This document shows, one piece after another, positions 28,201 to 39,563 of a stretch of DNA of 64,000 nt. The stretch is from Motacilla alba alba (lineage: Eukaryota > Chordata > Aves > Passeriformes > Motacillidae): assembly GCF_015832195.1 (NCBI RefSeq), contig NC_052030.1, positions 6,405,439 through 6,469,438 on the forward strand. The letters run 5' to 3'. The notes under the pieces are model-generated. The model ran no database searches, had not been told where the DNA came from, and was given only the letters and a program-made list of their open reading frames with translations. The translations under genes were made by a program, and so were the position numbers. Position 1 is the first letter of the stretch; every line of letters starts with the position of its first letter.

Positions 28201-29964
28201 ATGATGGTACCTGGCTGCAGCCCCCAAACTCCCATTGGCCAACCACCCCAAGCACTCTTCCTCCAGACCTTTATGGGGCTCTCCCTGTCAGCTTCTGTTT
28301 CAACTTGTTAATTTACTGTGCCATAAGCAACATCAAATAGTCTCTTGGGCAACCCCTGAGTGCTGGGCTGGGAGTGCTCATCTCCTGGGTATGTCTGTAT
28401 TGCCCAACACAGCCGTGAACAAAGAAATCCTGGAGGGCCTCTGTTCAGGAAGGGGTGCAGTTGGGTGAGCTCGTGTTCTCCTGGTTTATGGTTACAGGGT
28501 TACTCAGAGAGCCACTTCCAGTGCAACCACAGAACAGAACGCAGAGCATCACTTTGGTACACCACATGCAGTTATTTCCCTAAGGGTATCCTCTTCCTCG
28601 TGCCTTTAAACCAAGTTGCACATATTTATAAAAGAGCAAATACAGCTGTGAGACTCTTAAAGAGATTATCTACACTTGCCTGGTGCAGTCTAGGAAGTTA
28701 TGGTGAGTTCTCAAAGTCAGAATTTGAATGGAATAATTTAGCTCTCCTAGTTCCCAGTCCTCTGCTTTATCCCCACTGGCAACAAAATCAAAAACTATAT
28801 AAAATTAAGACTCTGCACCTGCTCTGCTTCCTAGAGGAATATCAATATTAATGCATGTAGAAAATATGGCAAGACAGAGCACTTCTTATACAGGCAAGAA
28901 AAATTTTCAACACTGAGCATTTCCACACTTATCACCATCTTATTAAAAATGTCGAGGAGACAGAAAGACCCATTCATTACGTCAAGCACTGAACACTGAT
29001 TGCATTTTTAGGAGAAACTTTGTTTAACAAAAGCCTAATCAGCCTATTTAATTTCCTCTTATTTTTTTTCCTAGTTTTTAATTACAGCATGGAACTTCAA
29101 CTGTGGCGTCTCTTGGCTTTTGTCAGAAGTCAGCAACTGAATTTCTGTAGATTTCAGTTGGTTCAGGATCTTGGGTGAAGACACTGAGGCCTGACTTTGA
29201 TTGATATTTTCAACCGAAACCAACACAAATGTTCCAATGAGCCTGCAGGAATTACACCCCTGGCATGTGCTCAGTTGGTCCTGCAGACCTGTAGCAGTGT
29301 GTTGTTAGGGGGTTACATGGGAATCAGCTTTGCTACCAGTTCTCGGGAGATTTCAAGCCAATCACCTGAACTCCTTCCTCCCTCTACTGCCCACCTTTTT
29401 GTATTACTTGTGTTCACTGTTGGCAGCCCATAAACATTATTTGCTAAATATTTTGCAAACGTGTGGTTTTTTCACTAGCTACTCTTATTTACCTTTTTGT
29501 CTGTAGTCAGTACCACCATAAATATTTTGTTCCTATTGTGTATCTGGAATAGAAATGTTCACAGAGTGTTTCCTCATCCTGAGGGCACTGAAGTGAATGG
29601 AATCTGCCATTAAAACCACTGTTTTCAAGCAACCCAAACATTTCTCATCAGTCTTAATGCAGTGAGAAACCATATCAAACAACTGGCTTTGGTAAGTCAC
29701 TCATTTGCCTCTTGATTGATGCAAAAACTGTATCTATCCTAAGGACACAAAGCTTTCCTTGAGCATTTGCAAATCTTCCATTAAAGCTTGGAAAGCTCTG
29801 AAAGTTACATTAAGGATGTTCACAAATCTTTCCCCCCTTTAATAGTATAATTACTTGATTGGTTTGATTATAAATCAAAATCCAAGTGAAGAAAGATTCA
29901 TGTGCTTCATATAAAATGAATCACAGGGAAAACATTTCACAATTAGCAGGCGCTCTTGCCTTAC
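25266..29964 (-). other. GNB1L intron (4.7 kb)
   Basis: AT-rich intron. It contains the AT/CA-rich simple repeat at 25501-25560. The stretch at about 25640-25870 is somewhat GC-richer but shows no recognised gene. No other exon is needed, because the flanking exons join exactly. Confidence 0.75.
25501..25560. repeat. AT-rich and (CA)n simple repeat
   Basis: Alternating TATA/ATAC/ATAAAT sequence leads into a CA dinucleotide run at about 25544-25555. It is an ordinary microsatellite in a GNB1L intron and probably length-variable. Confidence 0.8.
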
Positions 29965-30063
29965 CTGCCATAACTTCAGACACATGGGCATGCCCAGCTT
30001 GGCACCCACCTCTGGTTTCAAGGTACAGACTGACGTCTTGGATGGCAGCTCCAAAATCTGAAC
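29965..30063 (-). CDS. GNB1L: GNB1L coding exon (33 codons)
   Basis: Seen on the - strand: GATGTCAG acceptor, then VQILELPSKTSVCTLKPEVG and AKLGMPMCLKLWQ, then a GTAAGG donor. Human GNB1L has VQILEMPSKTSVCALKP and KLGMPMCLRLWQ at this place, so identity is clear. Residues 136-168, phase 0 at both ends. It lies inside a + strand frame that has no meaning of its own, and it is too short to appear as a long open frame; it was found by looking for the segment missing between the neighbouring exons. Confidence 0.96.
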
Positions 30064-33000
30064 CTGACATCAGGAAAACAAGAGGAGTTGGTCAGGCTCC
30101 AGGTCCAAATTCTGTTGTTAAAAACACAAGTCTTTTAAGGTGATTAAGGTTAGTATAAGCTCTTCCAGTAAAAACTGTCTGGAGGAAACGGAGGAATGCA
30201 TGCTAAGTTGGAGCTGTAAGGAGAATGAATCTACAGCTAGCTAAAGAAGTGCATTGTTTTAGGAAGGACGAGACAAAACTGCTAGAGTGAACACATCCTC
30301 TTCTTCCACTCTCCTATTTAATTACAACCTTCTTTTCAAACAGTGGATGACATTGTACACACAACAGATAATACTGCAGACTGCTGAATCTGAACATACC
30401 CCCCTGCTTTCTTTCCCCTTTTTCCAGCTCTGTTGCTAATTTTCTGGCTGTATTCACCTGTGAACAGAGCTTGCATGGAAATACAGGCAGTGTATACATG
30501 CAAAGAGGATTTTTTATTTACTGCTGACTGCACTAACAAATCGTATCCCCTGTCTAAAGCAGGGTCAGAAAATGCTGTGTTAAACACCTGCTCTCTCTAC
30601 AGAGCAGCTTCCATTGTTGCTTGCTCTGATGGTAATGAATCATGGACCTGGTTTGTGTGGTTTTGATTTTTTTTGTTTTTGTTTTAACATTGGGCAAGTC
30701 GTTCCTCTGCCAAGGAAGTAGCTCATTTCCACCTCAGGATGATGGCAGGCAAGATCAGGGGAGTCTGCCTTTTTAGTTTGGTACTGGAAGATTCTGAGAC
30801 TCTTGATTGACATTGACAGGCAGTGCCTCAGCTCTGGGCTGGTTCTCAAGCCTGGAACTCTAGAGGAACAGAAGCTCTTGAGTATCAAAAACCTGCTGCC
30901 AGGAACGTTGATGTTTCTCACATGCATACTTAATCAGCAAGGTGATCTTTTCTTCTAATTAAATAAACAATGGTCTGCATTATGTGGTAAAATTAAACTA
31001 CTTGAACCGTTTGATAAATCCAGCATCAGCAGCCACTCTAGGCTCTTCCAGAATATGCAAGAGCCCAACAGCACTGTTGGACTGCCCCAGTTGTGCGAAT
31101 TTCCTTAAGCATCTGAGATGAGGTATTACACAAATATGGCTCCTCTGGGAACCATCAATCAAGACCACGGCAGCTGCGATGGCTTTCTAATCCCATACCT
31201 TTAGTTCAAAGCTTGCCAGAACATCTTCCTATTTCTAGAGGCTGTCAGCCAGCCTGCCAAAAGCCAGCTGCACTCTAAGACTGTGAGTGCAGTGTACTGC
31301 ACATAACATACAGAACACTTTCGAAAGCCACTGAGCAATAGAGCAGGAAACTGTTTTCCAGATTTGAGGAATAGTGACTACAGCCAAGAGCCATCTAGTC
31401 TGCAGACCAAACCTGGGAACAGACCAAAGTTTGATCATCTGGGAATTCTGGTTCTTTGGAGCTTCACTCTTAACAAAAGATGCTTTTCTCTTGTCAACTT
31501 TCTTGCTATCAACATAATGACCAAGTTAGCTGTGGCAGGAAACAGGCTATAAATATGGAGATGACCTGCCCTCATCTTGCCTCTTTCATCACTGTCTCTC
31601 CAAAGGGCATTGCCTCCTAGGCAAGACCAAAACTGCAACTTTTATGTAATAAAGAAGGGTAAGTGTGCTGTGATAAATTCACTTCTGCAGGTTAAAAGAA
31701 AAAAACAAACCTTCTTTGCTTTACCTTGACTAAAAACAGATGAACTGGTACAAGGGCTGCAGTTGGGCTTGCAAAGGCCAAAGAAATACAATGAGAAAAG
31801 CTTTGTACAGAAGGCAGGCAGGCATGACCTGCTGCCTGAGCTGGACTGACAGTTCCAGAGACTGTCTGCATTAAAGGCAACTGAGCCTTAGAAATAAATA
31901 CTATTTCACATATTTTGACAACTGTAACCTAAAACTTGAAGTTCCGTGTTTATACTGGTTTTGCTTAATAGGAGAAAGATTTGCCTTTGCCTGAGGTTAA
32001 TAGTGTTCCTGGGTGGCTAAAACTGGCCACAAGGAAACACACCCTTTCTCTTTTTCACATTAATAAAGCTTTTAACTTGTTTCTGGCAAATTGGCAAGAA
32101 AAGTGCATGTAATTCATAATTGGTGATTTAAATGCAATCATGAACAAATAAATGCCTGTTCAGATCTCATTATTTATGGACTGAACCTCCTTCAAGACAA
32201 AATTAGTCTTTTTTTGGACACCAGCCAAGCATAAACACTTATTAAGTCTTAATTTTAATCATAAGCTGCAAATGTACTGTGTCTCACACAGTGCTGCCTG
32301 TTTGGAAGCACTATATATTATGGGAGCTTATGTGAATTTATTGAAACATGACACAGTTCTAATGCAAAGGTTCACACACAGAGTGGAACTCTTCTACCTC
32401 AGGAGATTGCAAATCATTCTCCTCTTGCAGGCCCCAAGCAAACAAATGAGAATAAAACAGAGATGAGTTGTAAATGACACTGGGGTAAACGTCTTCTATT
32501 TGGGTCAGTTGATTATTTAATTCTTCATTAGCGGGACTTCTCTGGCTGACACGAGAATGCACTTGTCAATTTTGTTTAACTTAAGTATTATTGAGCACTG
32601 CTTTAAAATGGAGGGAGTTCTTTGTTTGACCAGAACAAGGTATGGGACTTAGAATGGTTGTATTTACTGGTGCAGTGTCTGTGTCCGCAGGCATATCTAG
32701 TTGTGTAAAAGGGTGAGCATTCTGGCTGTGAGTCAACAAAGTACTTAAATATGTGCTTAACTTCTGTATAATAAAAAGATCACATTTTCTTGCAATACAG
32801 GCACTTATTAATTCATGTATAAAATATACAAATTTCAGTTTCAAGATGCACAACCTTTAGTCCAGAAAAGCATGTGAACTTTTATGCTCATCAGCAATTT
32901 GTACTTCGCTACCATATTTCATTTCATATTTATGTCACTTTTTTCTTCTTTCATAATTTTGGTATTTTGATGTCAAGTATTTGGTATTATTTTTGCGTGA

Positions 33001-33669
33001 TGTCCTCAAACAGTCCGTTGTAGAAAACAAAACTGTAATTTCTACAAAGCAGAAGTGGACATTGCCAACAAAGCTGTCAGTCAGTGAGTGCTGTGATAGT
33101 GGCATTAGATGTGGACTTACCCAGCAGGAACTGAAACGGACCCTGCAATTATCTCACATAGAGCAAACCTCTGGCTGGCAATAATAATTCAACTATTTCC
33201 AGCCCCAGTTCCAGGTAAGGAATTAGCCTGGGGTGAAAGACCATGTATTGCATTACAAATCACCTGCACCTCCCCTCCTCTCGCCAAACCCGATTCAGCT
33301 TCAGATGGAATAGAAGTTCCTCCATCTGAGGACAGACCTGCTGGCCATTAGTTCCCCAGAAGGACTCTTGTTCCCAGTATTCAGCAGCACCAGAGGAGTT
33401 TTCAAAACTCCTGCATGTAAAGATCAGCAGCAGCTGCAAGTACTTAAATGCCAGACAAATCTTAGGGTGGTATCGTTATTATTAAAGCATGAGTTATATA
33501 ATTCAGCCATCCTTGTGGCAGTAAAATTAGTGATCAAAACCCCCAAAGGTTTATTGTGCTGCCTGCTCTTGAGCAGAGAATTCAATGGCACAGATGTTTC
33601 CCCTTCTGAACTATGTCATTTCAGTACCAAAAGCAACCTCTTGAGCACAGAGAAAGAGACACTTCCTAC
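30064..33669 (-). other. GNB1L intron (3.6 kb)
   Basis: AT-rich intron with a T-rich stretch at about 30664-30684 on the + strand. No exon, RNA gene or clear repeat family was recognised. Confidence 0.75.
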
Positions 33670-33832
33670 CTCCTCCAGGCTGCTGGCTGCCATGGCCATT
33701 AGCCAGCGTCCCTGCGCCACCTTTAACAAAGAGCATCTGCAGAATCCCACATGCTCCGTGAAGACAGAATCCGTCACTGAAGTCCGTCCCTCTGCTAAAT
33801 CCCACAAGCAGATCCTCTGGTCGCGCCCCTGA
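33670..33832 (-). CDS. GNB1L: GNB1L coding exon (WD repeat)
   Basis: Seen: T completes a split Ser, then QGRDQRICLWDLAEGRTSVT and DSVFTEHVGFCRCSLLK, ending SSLEE (residues 82-135). SQGRD...LCLWDLAEGR and SVGFCR are GNB1L-specific blocks. The acceptor is TACTGTAACAG and the donor GTAGGA after GAGGAG (phase 0). Open frame continues upstream into the intron, but the phase-2 join to LLS of the previous exon gives the family sequence LLSQGRD. Confidence 0.96.
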
Positions 33833-35802
33833 CTGTTACAGTAAAACAAGTTATCCATGAGCTGCAGTTTGAGGAAGCCTGGCTGCCTGCAGGGCAGTAA
33901 CTTGAACTGGGTCTTTAACAGAAAGTAAAGGACCAAGCTTCGAACAGCTTCTGTGGGGGCGTTCATTTGGTGTTTTATGAAATGTGGGGGAGTTCACTGT
34001 CCCCGAGACCACCACCCTTCTGCCAACTGTGGAACTGGCCAAGAGGTTCCACTGGCCCTAGAAGGGGGGATGGTTTGGGAGCCAGATACACTGCAATCAC
34101 AGTTTCTGTTTGCTTGAGCAGAGAGACTTGATCAGGCTGAGTTGGGCTATTTATATGTGAGAATATATTTACAGAGTCTCATGAGCAGTTGAATATATAC
34201 ACAGTAAAAAAATGCTTACATTTTATAATTGATTAGATCTAATTTAAAAGGAAAAAAAAGCATCCCAAGACTTACACAAGTAACACTCATTTGCATTAGC
34301 AATGAAATGGAAATGTCATGTATTGACAGCTGAAAGACAACCAGCAAGACCTCATCAGAGATAAATAAAAAGTGACAGTTATTCAGTGGTCAACTTCCCA
34401 CAGCCACAGGCAGGGCACAGAGGGCTCCTAGGACTGTGCATGTGTGGAGACACAATGGAGAGAGACTGGCAGCGACTGCTCAAGGAAACGCTGTGGTGAA
34501 ACACCCAAGGCCAGAGAGCAGCAGCAGCTGCAGCCGAGGCACGAGCGCAGCTCCCAGGGACTGCTCGGCACAGCCCTGTCTCAGAGGCTTTGTGCTGCTC
34601 CCAGGCAGGCAGAGCGAGGAGGCCACGCAAAGGGCACGGCAGGAATTGTTGCAGATTTATGTGATCCCACTGGCTCTGGAACAAAGTAGCACTGTGCAGA
34701 AGCTTCCAATCCATAAACTACCTTAGCACAGGATATATGTCCTCATTTTATCATCTGGGCAAGGAGTCATCAAAAATCCCTTACCCGTGTCTTACTTTAA
34801 TTAGCAGTATCAGCTGAAGAAGCATGAAACCAAAACAGAGGAGATGTGAATCTACAGGCTGTTAGGACTTCTTCAACATCAGTGCTGTTCAGCTGAGTGA
34901 CAAACTGACACAACATTTACAGCACTGTGGATACAAACAGTGTGATACTGCAAAAAATTGATGTGATTTAGCTTTACAAGAGAGAAATATAAAATACAGA
35001 TAAATGCTGTCCTAAAACTGCACTGCTAAGTGAAGTGTTAGAACTATACAGTAAAAACAGAGGCACAGAAAAACTCTATAATTATAGAAACAATGCTCAT
35101 TCAATATGATTTTATGGGGGAGAGTGTTGATAATTGTACTTAAGCAGATAAGAAATATAAATGCTAATGATTTCCACTGTATATTATGAGATGTCTTCTC
35201 TTGATAAACATGTCAGAACACCTCCTAATCATACAGACACTTTGGCATCTACTCTAGATCACCTGTCTAATCCAAAGTACACAAATCTTCCTGACCTTCC
35301 CTTGCTAAACAAGAACAGAAGGTATTTTGCAACAAAGCAAAAGCGTGAAACTCAGCATTCTTGCTCATTTTCAGTCTTCCACTCTCCATCTCTGATTCTT
35401 CTCTTTCTTCCTTCCCTTTCTCCATCTCCCCTCTATTTATAAATTCTTTTTTTCAATCTTCTCCAGGAAACAGCAGTGAAAAGTTCATCAACTTCAAATC
35501 CAAGTGTACTGCCTTGACCCAAAGACCTCACCCGTTCTTAGTAAAGACACTACAGGTCCCAAGTTGTTATGATATCATAACACACATCAAAATAAATTAA
35601 TTGCCTCTTTCCCCCTCCAACCCTCACACTTTTTATTCTATTTCTGTCTTTTTTTACTTCAGTACATTTCCATATGTGTTGGAGAAACGTTAAGAGACTC
35701 CAGAATTAAGAGAATCTTTTGTGTCCCTGCCCCCATTTTTTTTCCTTCCATCACAGACAAGAGACAAGAAAAATGTCACTGTTTTTTGCCTGCTTTGCTA
35801 AC
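33833..35802 (-). other. GNB1L intron (2.0 kb)
   Basis: AT-rich intron apart from about 34380-34700, which is GC-richer and carries open frames on both strands with Gln/Ser/Ala-rich translations. I see no homology or splice structure supporting an exon there. Confidence 0.7.
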
Positions 35803-35928
35803 CTGAGAAGCCTGTCTTTACCACCCATTGTGTCCACGCAGCAGACAGATTTTCTTCCATGGCCATCCAATGCTGTGTCCACTCTGTGTGTTTTCAGGTT
35901 CCAGACATGGATAAGCCCATTCTCAGAC
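35803..35928 (-). CDS. GNB1L: GNB1L coding exon (first WD repeat end)
   Basis: Seen: G completes a Gly codon, then SENGLIHVWNLKTHRVDTAL, DGHG and on to GGKDRLL with AG of a split Ser (residues 40-81). SG-SxxGLxHxWxL is the first WD blade of GNB1L, and DGHG is the conserved turn at the start of the next. The acceptor is CTACTGCCAG. The donor is GTTAGC, a weaker variant, after CTCAG. Confidence 0.95.
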
Positions 35929-36178
35929 CTGGCAGTAGGAAGAGATGCTTTTAGTGTGAGCACTGCATGGAGGTGATCAGAGTCTGATGCTTTTCATTTT
36001 GCTTGTTTGTTTGTTTTGTTTCCCAAACTGAAGCTGTATGCGCAAGTAACACACCCATCATGCAAAACCATGAATGCTGCTGTTTTCCCCAGAAACACTT
36101 TGTCAAAATAATGCACTCCAATTCAAAAAGAAACAACCATTTGACATTCAGCAGAGCCAGAAATCCTGGTGTATTTAC

Positions 36179-36294
36179 CCAGAGAAAAGAAGGGGGATAT
36201 CAGGTTCTGTGGCTCCACAGGAAAAATGCAGAGTGTGGACTGCAGCACTGGTACCTCTGAGCACAAACTGTGGATCCGGAGGTGGTAGAGCCAT
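36179..36294 (-). CDS. GNB1L: GNB1L first coding exon with start codon
   Basis: Seen on the - strand: ATG at 36294-36292, then ALPPPDPQFVLRGTSAAVH and TLHFSCG, ending IPLLFSG with a split Gly and a GTAAAT donor. Human GNB1L starts with a Pro-rich stretch, DPQFVLRGT and ALHF, ending PLLFSG, so the start is secure. CCG-ATG-G is a fair Kozak context. Twelve bases upstream is a C-tract acceptor (CACCCCCCCAG, AG at 36308-36307), so 36295-36306 is 5' UTR and the true first exon is further away. The six coding exons total 987 bases (328 residues), consistent in phase at every junction. Confidence 0.96.
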
Positions 36295-36372
36295 CGGAGC
36301 AGTGAGCTGGGGGGGTGAGAAGCAGACACAGATGTCACAGAAGGTAAAGCAGCCTAAAGTGAAAGGACAACT

Positions 36373-36614
36373 TTAAATATATTCTGAGCAGGACACTTGC
36401 TTCTGTTCTTTCCTCTCTGAATTTTCTTTGCTGAATGTTCTTTCTATTTGCCAGCCAGTTGAGGGTGAATTATTTCCTCCTAAGATGAGTTGACGAAGCA
36501 GGTGTCCAACCTGCTCTTTGCTGCATTCCTCTCTCAGCAAGGTGCTGAGCTGGCCACGCGCAGGCACCTCTCGCACACTTGTAAATCCCAAATCGGTCAG
36601 CTGCTCTCCCAGTG
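36373..36614 (-). CDS. Unassigned terminal exon candidate (79 codons plus stop)
   Basis: Seen on the - strand: a good acceptor (TATTTATCTCCCTTTAG), then two bases and an open frame reading LGEQLTDLGFTSVREVPARG, QLSTLLREECSKEQVGHLLR and a Ser/Lys/Glu-rich tail, stop at 36373-36375. The translation is charged, amphipathic and balanced, and its bases carry CpGs absent from the flanks, both of which resemble coding sequence. It ends 78 bases before the GNB1L start codon on the same strand. I do not recognise the protein. No upstream partner exon and no AATAAA between it and the GNB1L exon were found. It may be the last exon of an unknown gene, a decayed pseudo-exon, a GNB1L 5' UTR variant, or chance: an uninterrupted frame of 115 codons from 36720 is not rare in this window. 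Confidence 0.3.
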
Positions 36615-36787
36615 CTAAAGGGAGATAAATACAAGAAACTTGAAACCCATCATTTGAGTGGGCAAGCAATTTATCATTCTGCCTTAGCCCCCTGGCTAAA
36701 TCTTTCCCCTTCCTCCCCACAAAAATACTACTTTTGTGTTTTTTCAGAAAAGCATTGCAGTGAACATATCAACTGAAAAGAACTACA

Positions 36788-37001
36788 GATCACAGGATCA
36801 CGGAATCACTATGTTGGAAGAGACCTTTGAGATATTGAGTCCAGCCCATGTCCTAACACCTCAACTATACCATGGCACCAAGTGCCACATCCAGTCTTTT
36901 TTAAACCCACCCAGGGATGGTGACTGCAACACCTCCTCGGGCAGACAATTCCAGTAGTTTATCACTCTTTCTGTAAAAAATTTTTTTTCTAATATCCAAA
37001 C
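36788..37001 (-). mobile_element. CR1 retroposon 3' fragment
   Basis: The + strand reads the complement of an avian CR1 3' end. It starts with CACAGGATCACGGAATCAC, a degenerate form of the TCACAGAATCACAGAAT tail repeat. It continues with TTGGAAGAGACCTTTGAG, CCAGGGATGGTGACTGCAAC, GGGCAGACAATTCCAGT and AAAAATTTTTTTTCTAATAT. This order of blocks is characteristic of CR1. The fragment is 5'-truncated, as usual, and abuts an LTR-like sequence. Confidence 0.85.
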
Positions 37002-37340
37002 TGTAGGTGTAGAAGAAGGGATTACAAGTGACCTTGCCCCTGATAAGTCACAGTTGTACTAATTGCCAAAGAAGAGCAGTCTTGTCCTTAATGGGTCACT
37101 GCTGTGACTAACAAAGATACGTGTTATAAAAGGGGTGATTTGGCTGGTCAGGGAGAGCCTGGAGGAAGAAAGACCACCTTGAGGAGGTAAAGGAGCTCTG
37201 AGGAAGAAGGAACGATCCAGAGAGACACACAGAAGAATGAAACAAGGAGGAGAGTTGCTGCTGCTAAAGATCTGCTGTGAGGTCAGTCTGGGTCTGACAG
37301 AGCTAGAGCCTGTTGTTGGAGCCTGCAGTCATAGTCGAGC
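37002..37340 (+). mobile_element. LTR-like repeat (possible solo ERV LTR)
   Basis: The segment begins TGTAGGTGTAGAAGAAGGG directly after the CR1 fragment. It contains CCTGATAAGTCACAG, TAATGGGTCACTGCTGTGAC and a TATAAAAGGGG box (about 37126) followed by a purine-rich stretch, the layout of avian ERVL-type LTRs as remembered. The right boundary is uncertain. No primer-binding site or gag/pol frame could be recognised after it, so it is either a solo LTR or a decayed remnant. Confidence 0.4.
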
Positions 37341-39460
37341 TAGGTAAAAAACCTTCGGTAAGGGGCAGCAAGGAAGCACTCGTGGTCCTATTCCAGCAGG
37401 AAGTAATAGACAGCTTCATATCAAATGTGGTCCAAGTCAGCACAGAGCAGGAGCAGTATATGAGGGGAGCGGCTACCCTGTCCCACACAGGAAACTCCTG
37501 GCAGAGGACAATTCCTGATGAGCTCACAGGCACAGCCTGTGTGATCCCCACAGGCACTCTGCTCTGGCCCCTCACCAGGTATTTCCCTTCACACTAAGAG
37601 CTTTGCAGGCAGCTGTGCACAAACACTGGAGAAGGATGAGGACAAATTTTCTGTTCTGACTTGTTGCAATTGTCCTGTGCTGAGACAAGGCAACCAGCAG
37701 CTGATTCAACTGGAAATATAATTTGGAAGTTCGTTGGAAAATGCATTACAATGTTTATTACAAGAAATATTTTCACCCCGAGAAGTGTTTCCTCCCTGTT
37801 CTGTGGCATTACTAGCCACACTTGTATATCTGCTTCTTCCTTTCTGACCTAACCTCACAAAGGGCAGCTTCTGCCACTGCAAGTGTCACCTGTCATCACT
37901 TTTTCCCACTTATGTGTATATTACTCTAGATTAAACAAAAGGTGTTCAAAATTCAGTAAGGGATGATCAGCAGGTGTTTGCCCACTGGTTCATAGCAGAG
38001 GAATTGCACAGAATCAGAATGGAGTGCAAGAGCTACACATTCCACGGCAAAACAGCCCAACTTCTCATTGCCATCTCACCTCGGGACCAGCTTTCAAATT
38101 GTGTTTAATGGATGCACTTGCTAATGCACTTCATTTGCAGGTCTACATTGAGTGTTTATACATCAGTTATCACCAAGGTATCTATAGGTTTTAATTAAAT
38201 GCAATTATCTTTTAGGGCTAGTGATGAAACAGGATTTTCAGCGTAATGTGTAGTTCTCTCTCAATAGCACTGTGTAATTAGGTATGAAAATAATGAGCTC
38301 TGTGGATACCCTCTGTGTTTTAGGGCCCTGACTCATCTCTTTTATGAAGTTGTTGGATGATCCAGACTCATGGCAGGCTGGAGTAAATTTTCAGATGTAC
38401 ATGATGTGCACGTTTGTCCCCATGGTGAGATGCAGCTCCCAAGTGCCCATCTGCAACACGCTCCACCTGAGTTATAAACCTGTCAGACCAAGGACTTTGT
38501 CACCAAGTGAAACCTCTTTGGGGCACTACAGCTGAGTGCTGGTGCACTCAAAACAACACTTTATAGAACCAGATAAAGAAAAGAGTAGCTAAGAGCTTGT
38601 CAGAGGGTCCTACTTCACAGTGGAGCAATTCTGGCTCACTGCACTGAGCGAGGAAATAGAACTGAGGCAACCCAGAGGCTATCTGGGATTACAAGGCAGT
38701 TTTTTAATAGCATTTTTCTAATTACTTACACAGAAGTTTTTGCTGACAGACAGCAAGTGTGTGCATGGCTGTGGGAAGGGTTTTACCTGGCATGAAACAG
38801 ACACTACTAATGCATGTCTTTACAAGGATGATATTTCAGAAAAATCCTCAGACCAGTTACAGGAAAAAAAAAAAAAGCTACTGAAAACATCTTCTGAGCT
38901 ACAAGCTATTGAAAGGACTTTTTGCTCCTCAGAGTCTGGTTCTTTCCTTGCTTTTCTGCTAATCCTATATGTGAATCTGGAAATTTGGCTTAATATTGAA
39001 TCTAATGTTTATTGAATCCTTATTTCTTCCTATCATGATTTGCCAGATAAATGGCAGTGTGACAGTATTTAGTGTCTCATTTTTCTTCCAGCAGGTGCTG
39101 AGCTATAAAATTTCATCTTTGCTGTCTTTTTTATCCATGAGCTTGGACAAGTCACTTAAGATTTAATAAAAAGTTGTTAGGTACCTACCAAAAGTCCCAT
39201 GAGGTTGCAAAGAGATGGAGATCTGGGGTACTGGTAGTATAATACCTCCAAGAAAGCATGGATCTGTTCCTGTTGACATTCAAGCATGCTCCAAAAAATG
39301 ACACTTCAACTCACCGGGTAGCTCAGTGTCTCTGCCTTACAGGGACAATGAAGTACATTGTGGTGTACTGATTCAAACAGATAATAGTTATACAGCGCTT
39401 TGCTAAGCAGACAGCTACAAACTTGCCAAATATGATGATTGTAAGATGGTTAAAGCCTCT

Positions 39461-39563
39461 GGGGAAATTTTTCAAAAGTGCCTAAGTGATTTGGAAGCCT
39501 AAGACTTAGTTCCAAATGAATTTTCAATCCTACATCTCTAGGACTTTTTAAAGTTTCACCCCA
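39461..39563. mobile_element. Old MITE fragment, Chompy/Harbinger-like
   Basis: GGGGAAATTTTTCAAAAGTG, then CCTAAGTGATTTGGAAGCCTAAG, and at the other end CTAGGACTTTTTAAAGTTTCACCCC. These resemble the two inverted ends and internal blocks of Chompy-type MITEs (GGAAATTTTCAAAAG, CCTAAGTGATTTAGGAGCC), known from crocodilians and turtles. The terminal pair is roughly palindromic (GGGGAAA...TTTCACCCC). It is heavily diverged, so an old insertion. Confidence 0.5.

Noticed and set aside
37303..37597. Frames after the LTR-like repeat as retroviral gag/pol
   Set aside because: Neither strand shows zinc-knuckle, protease or reverse-transcriptase motifs; probably non-coding or decayed.
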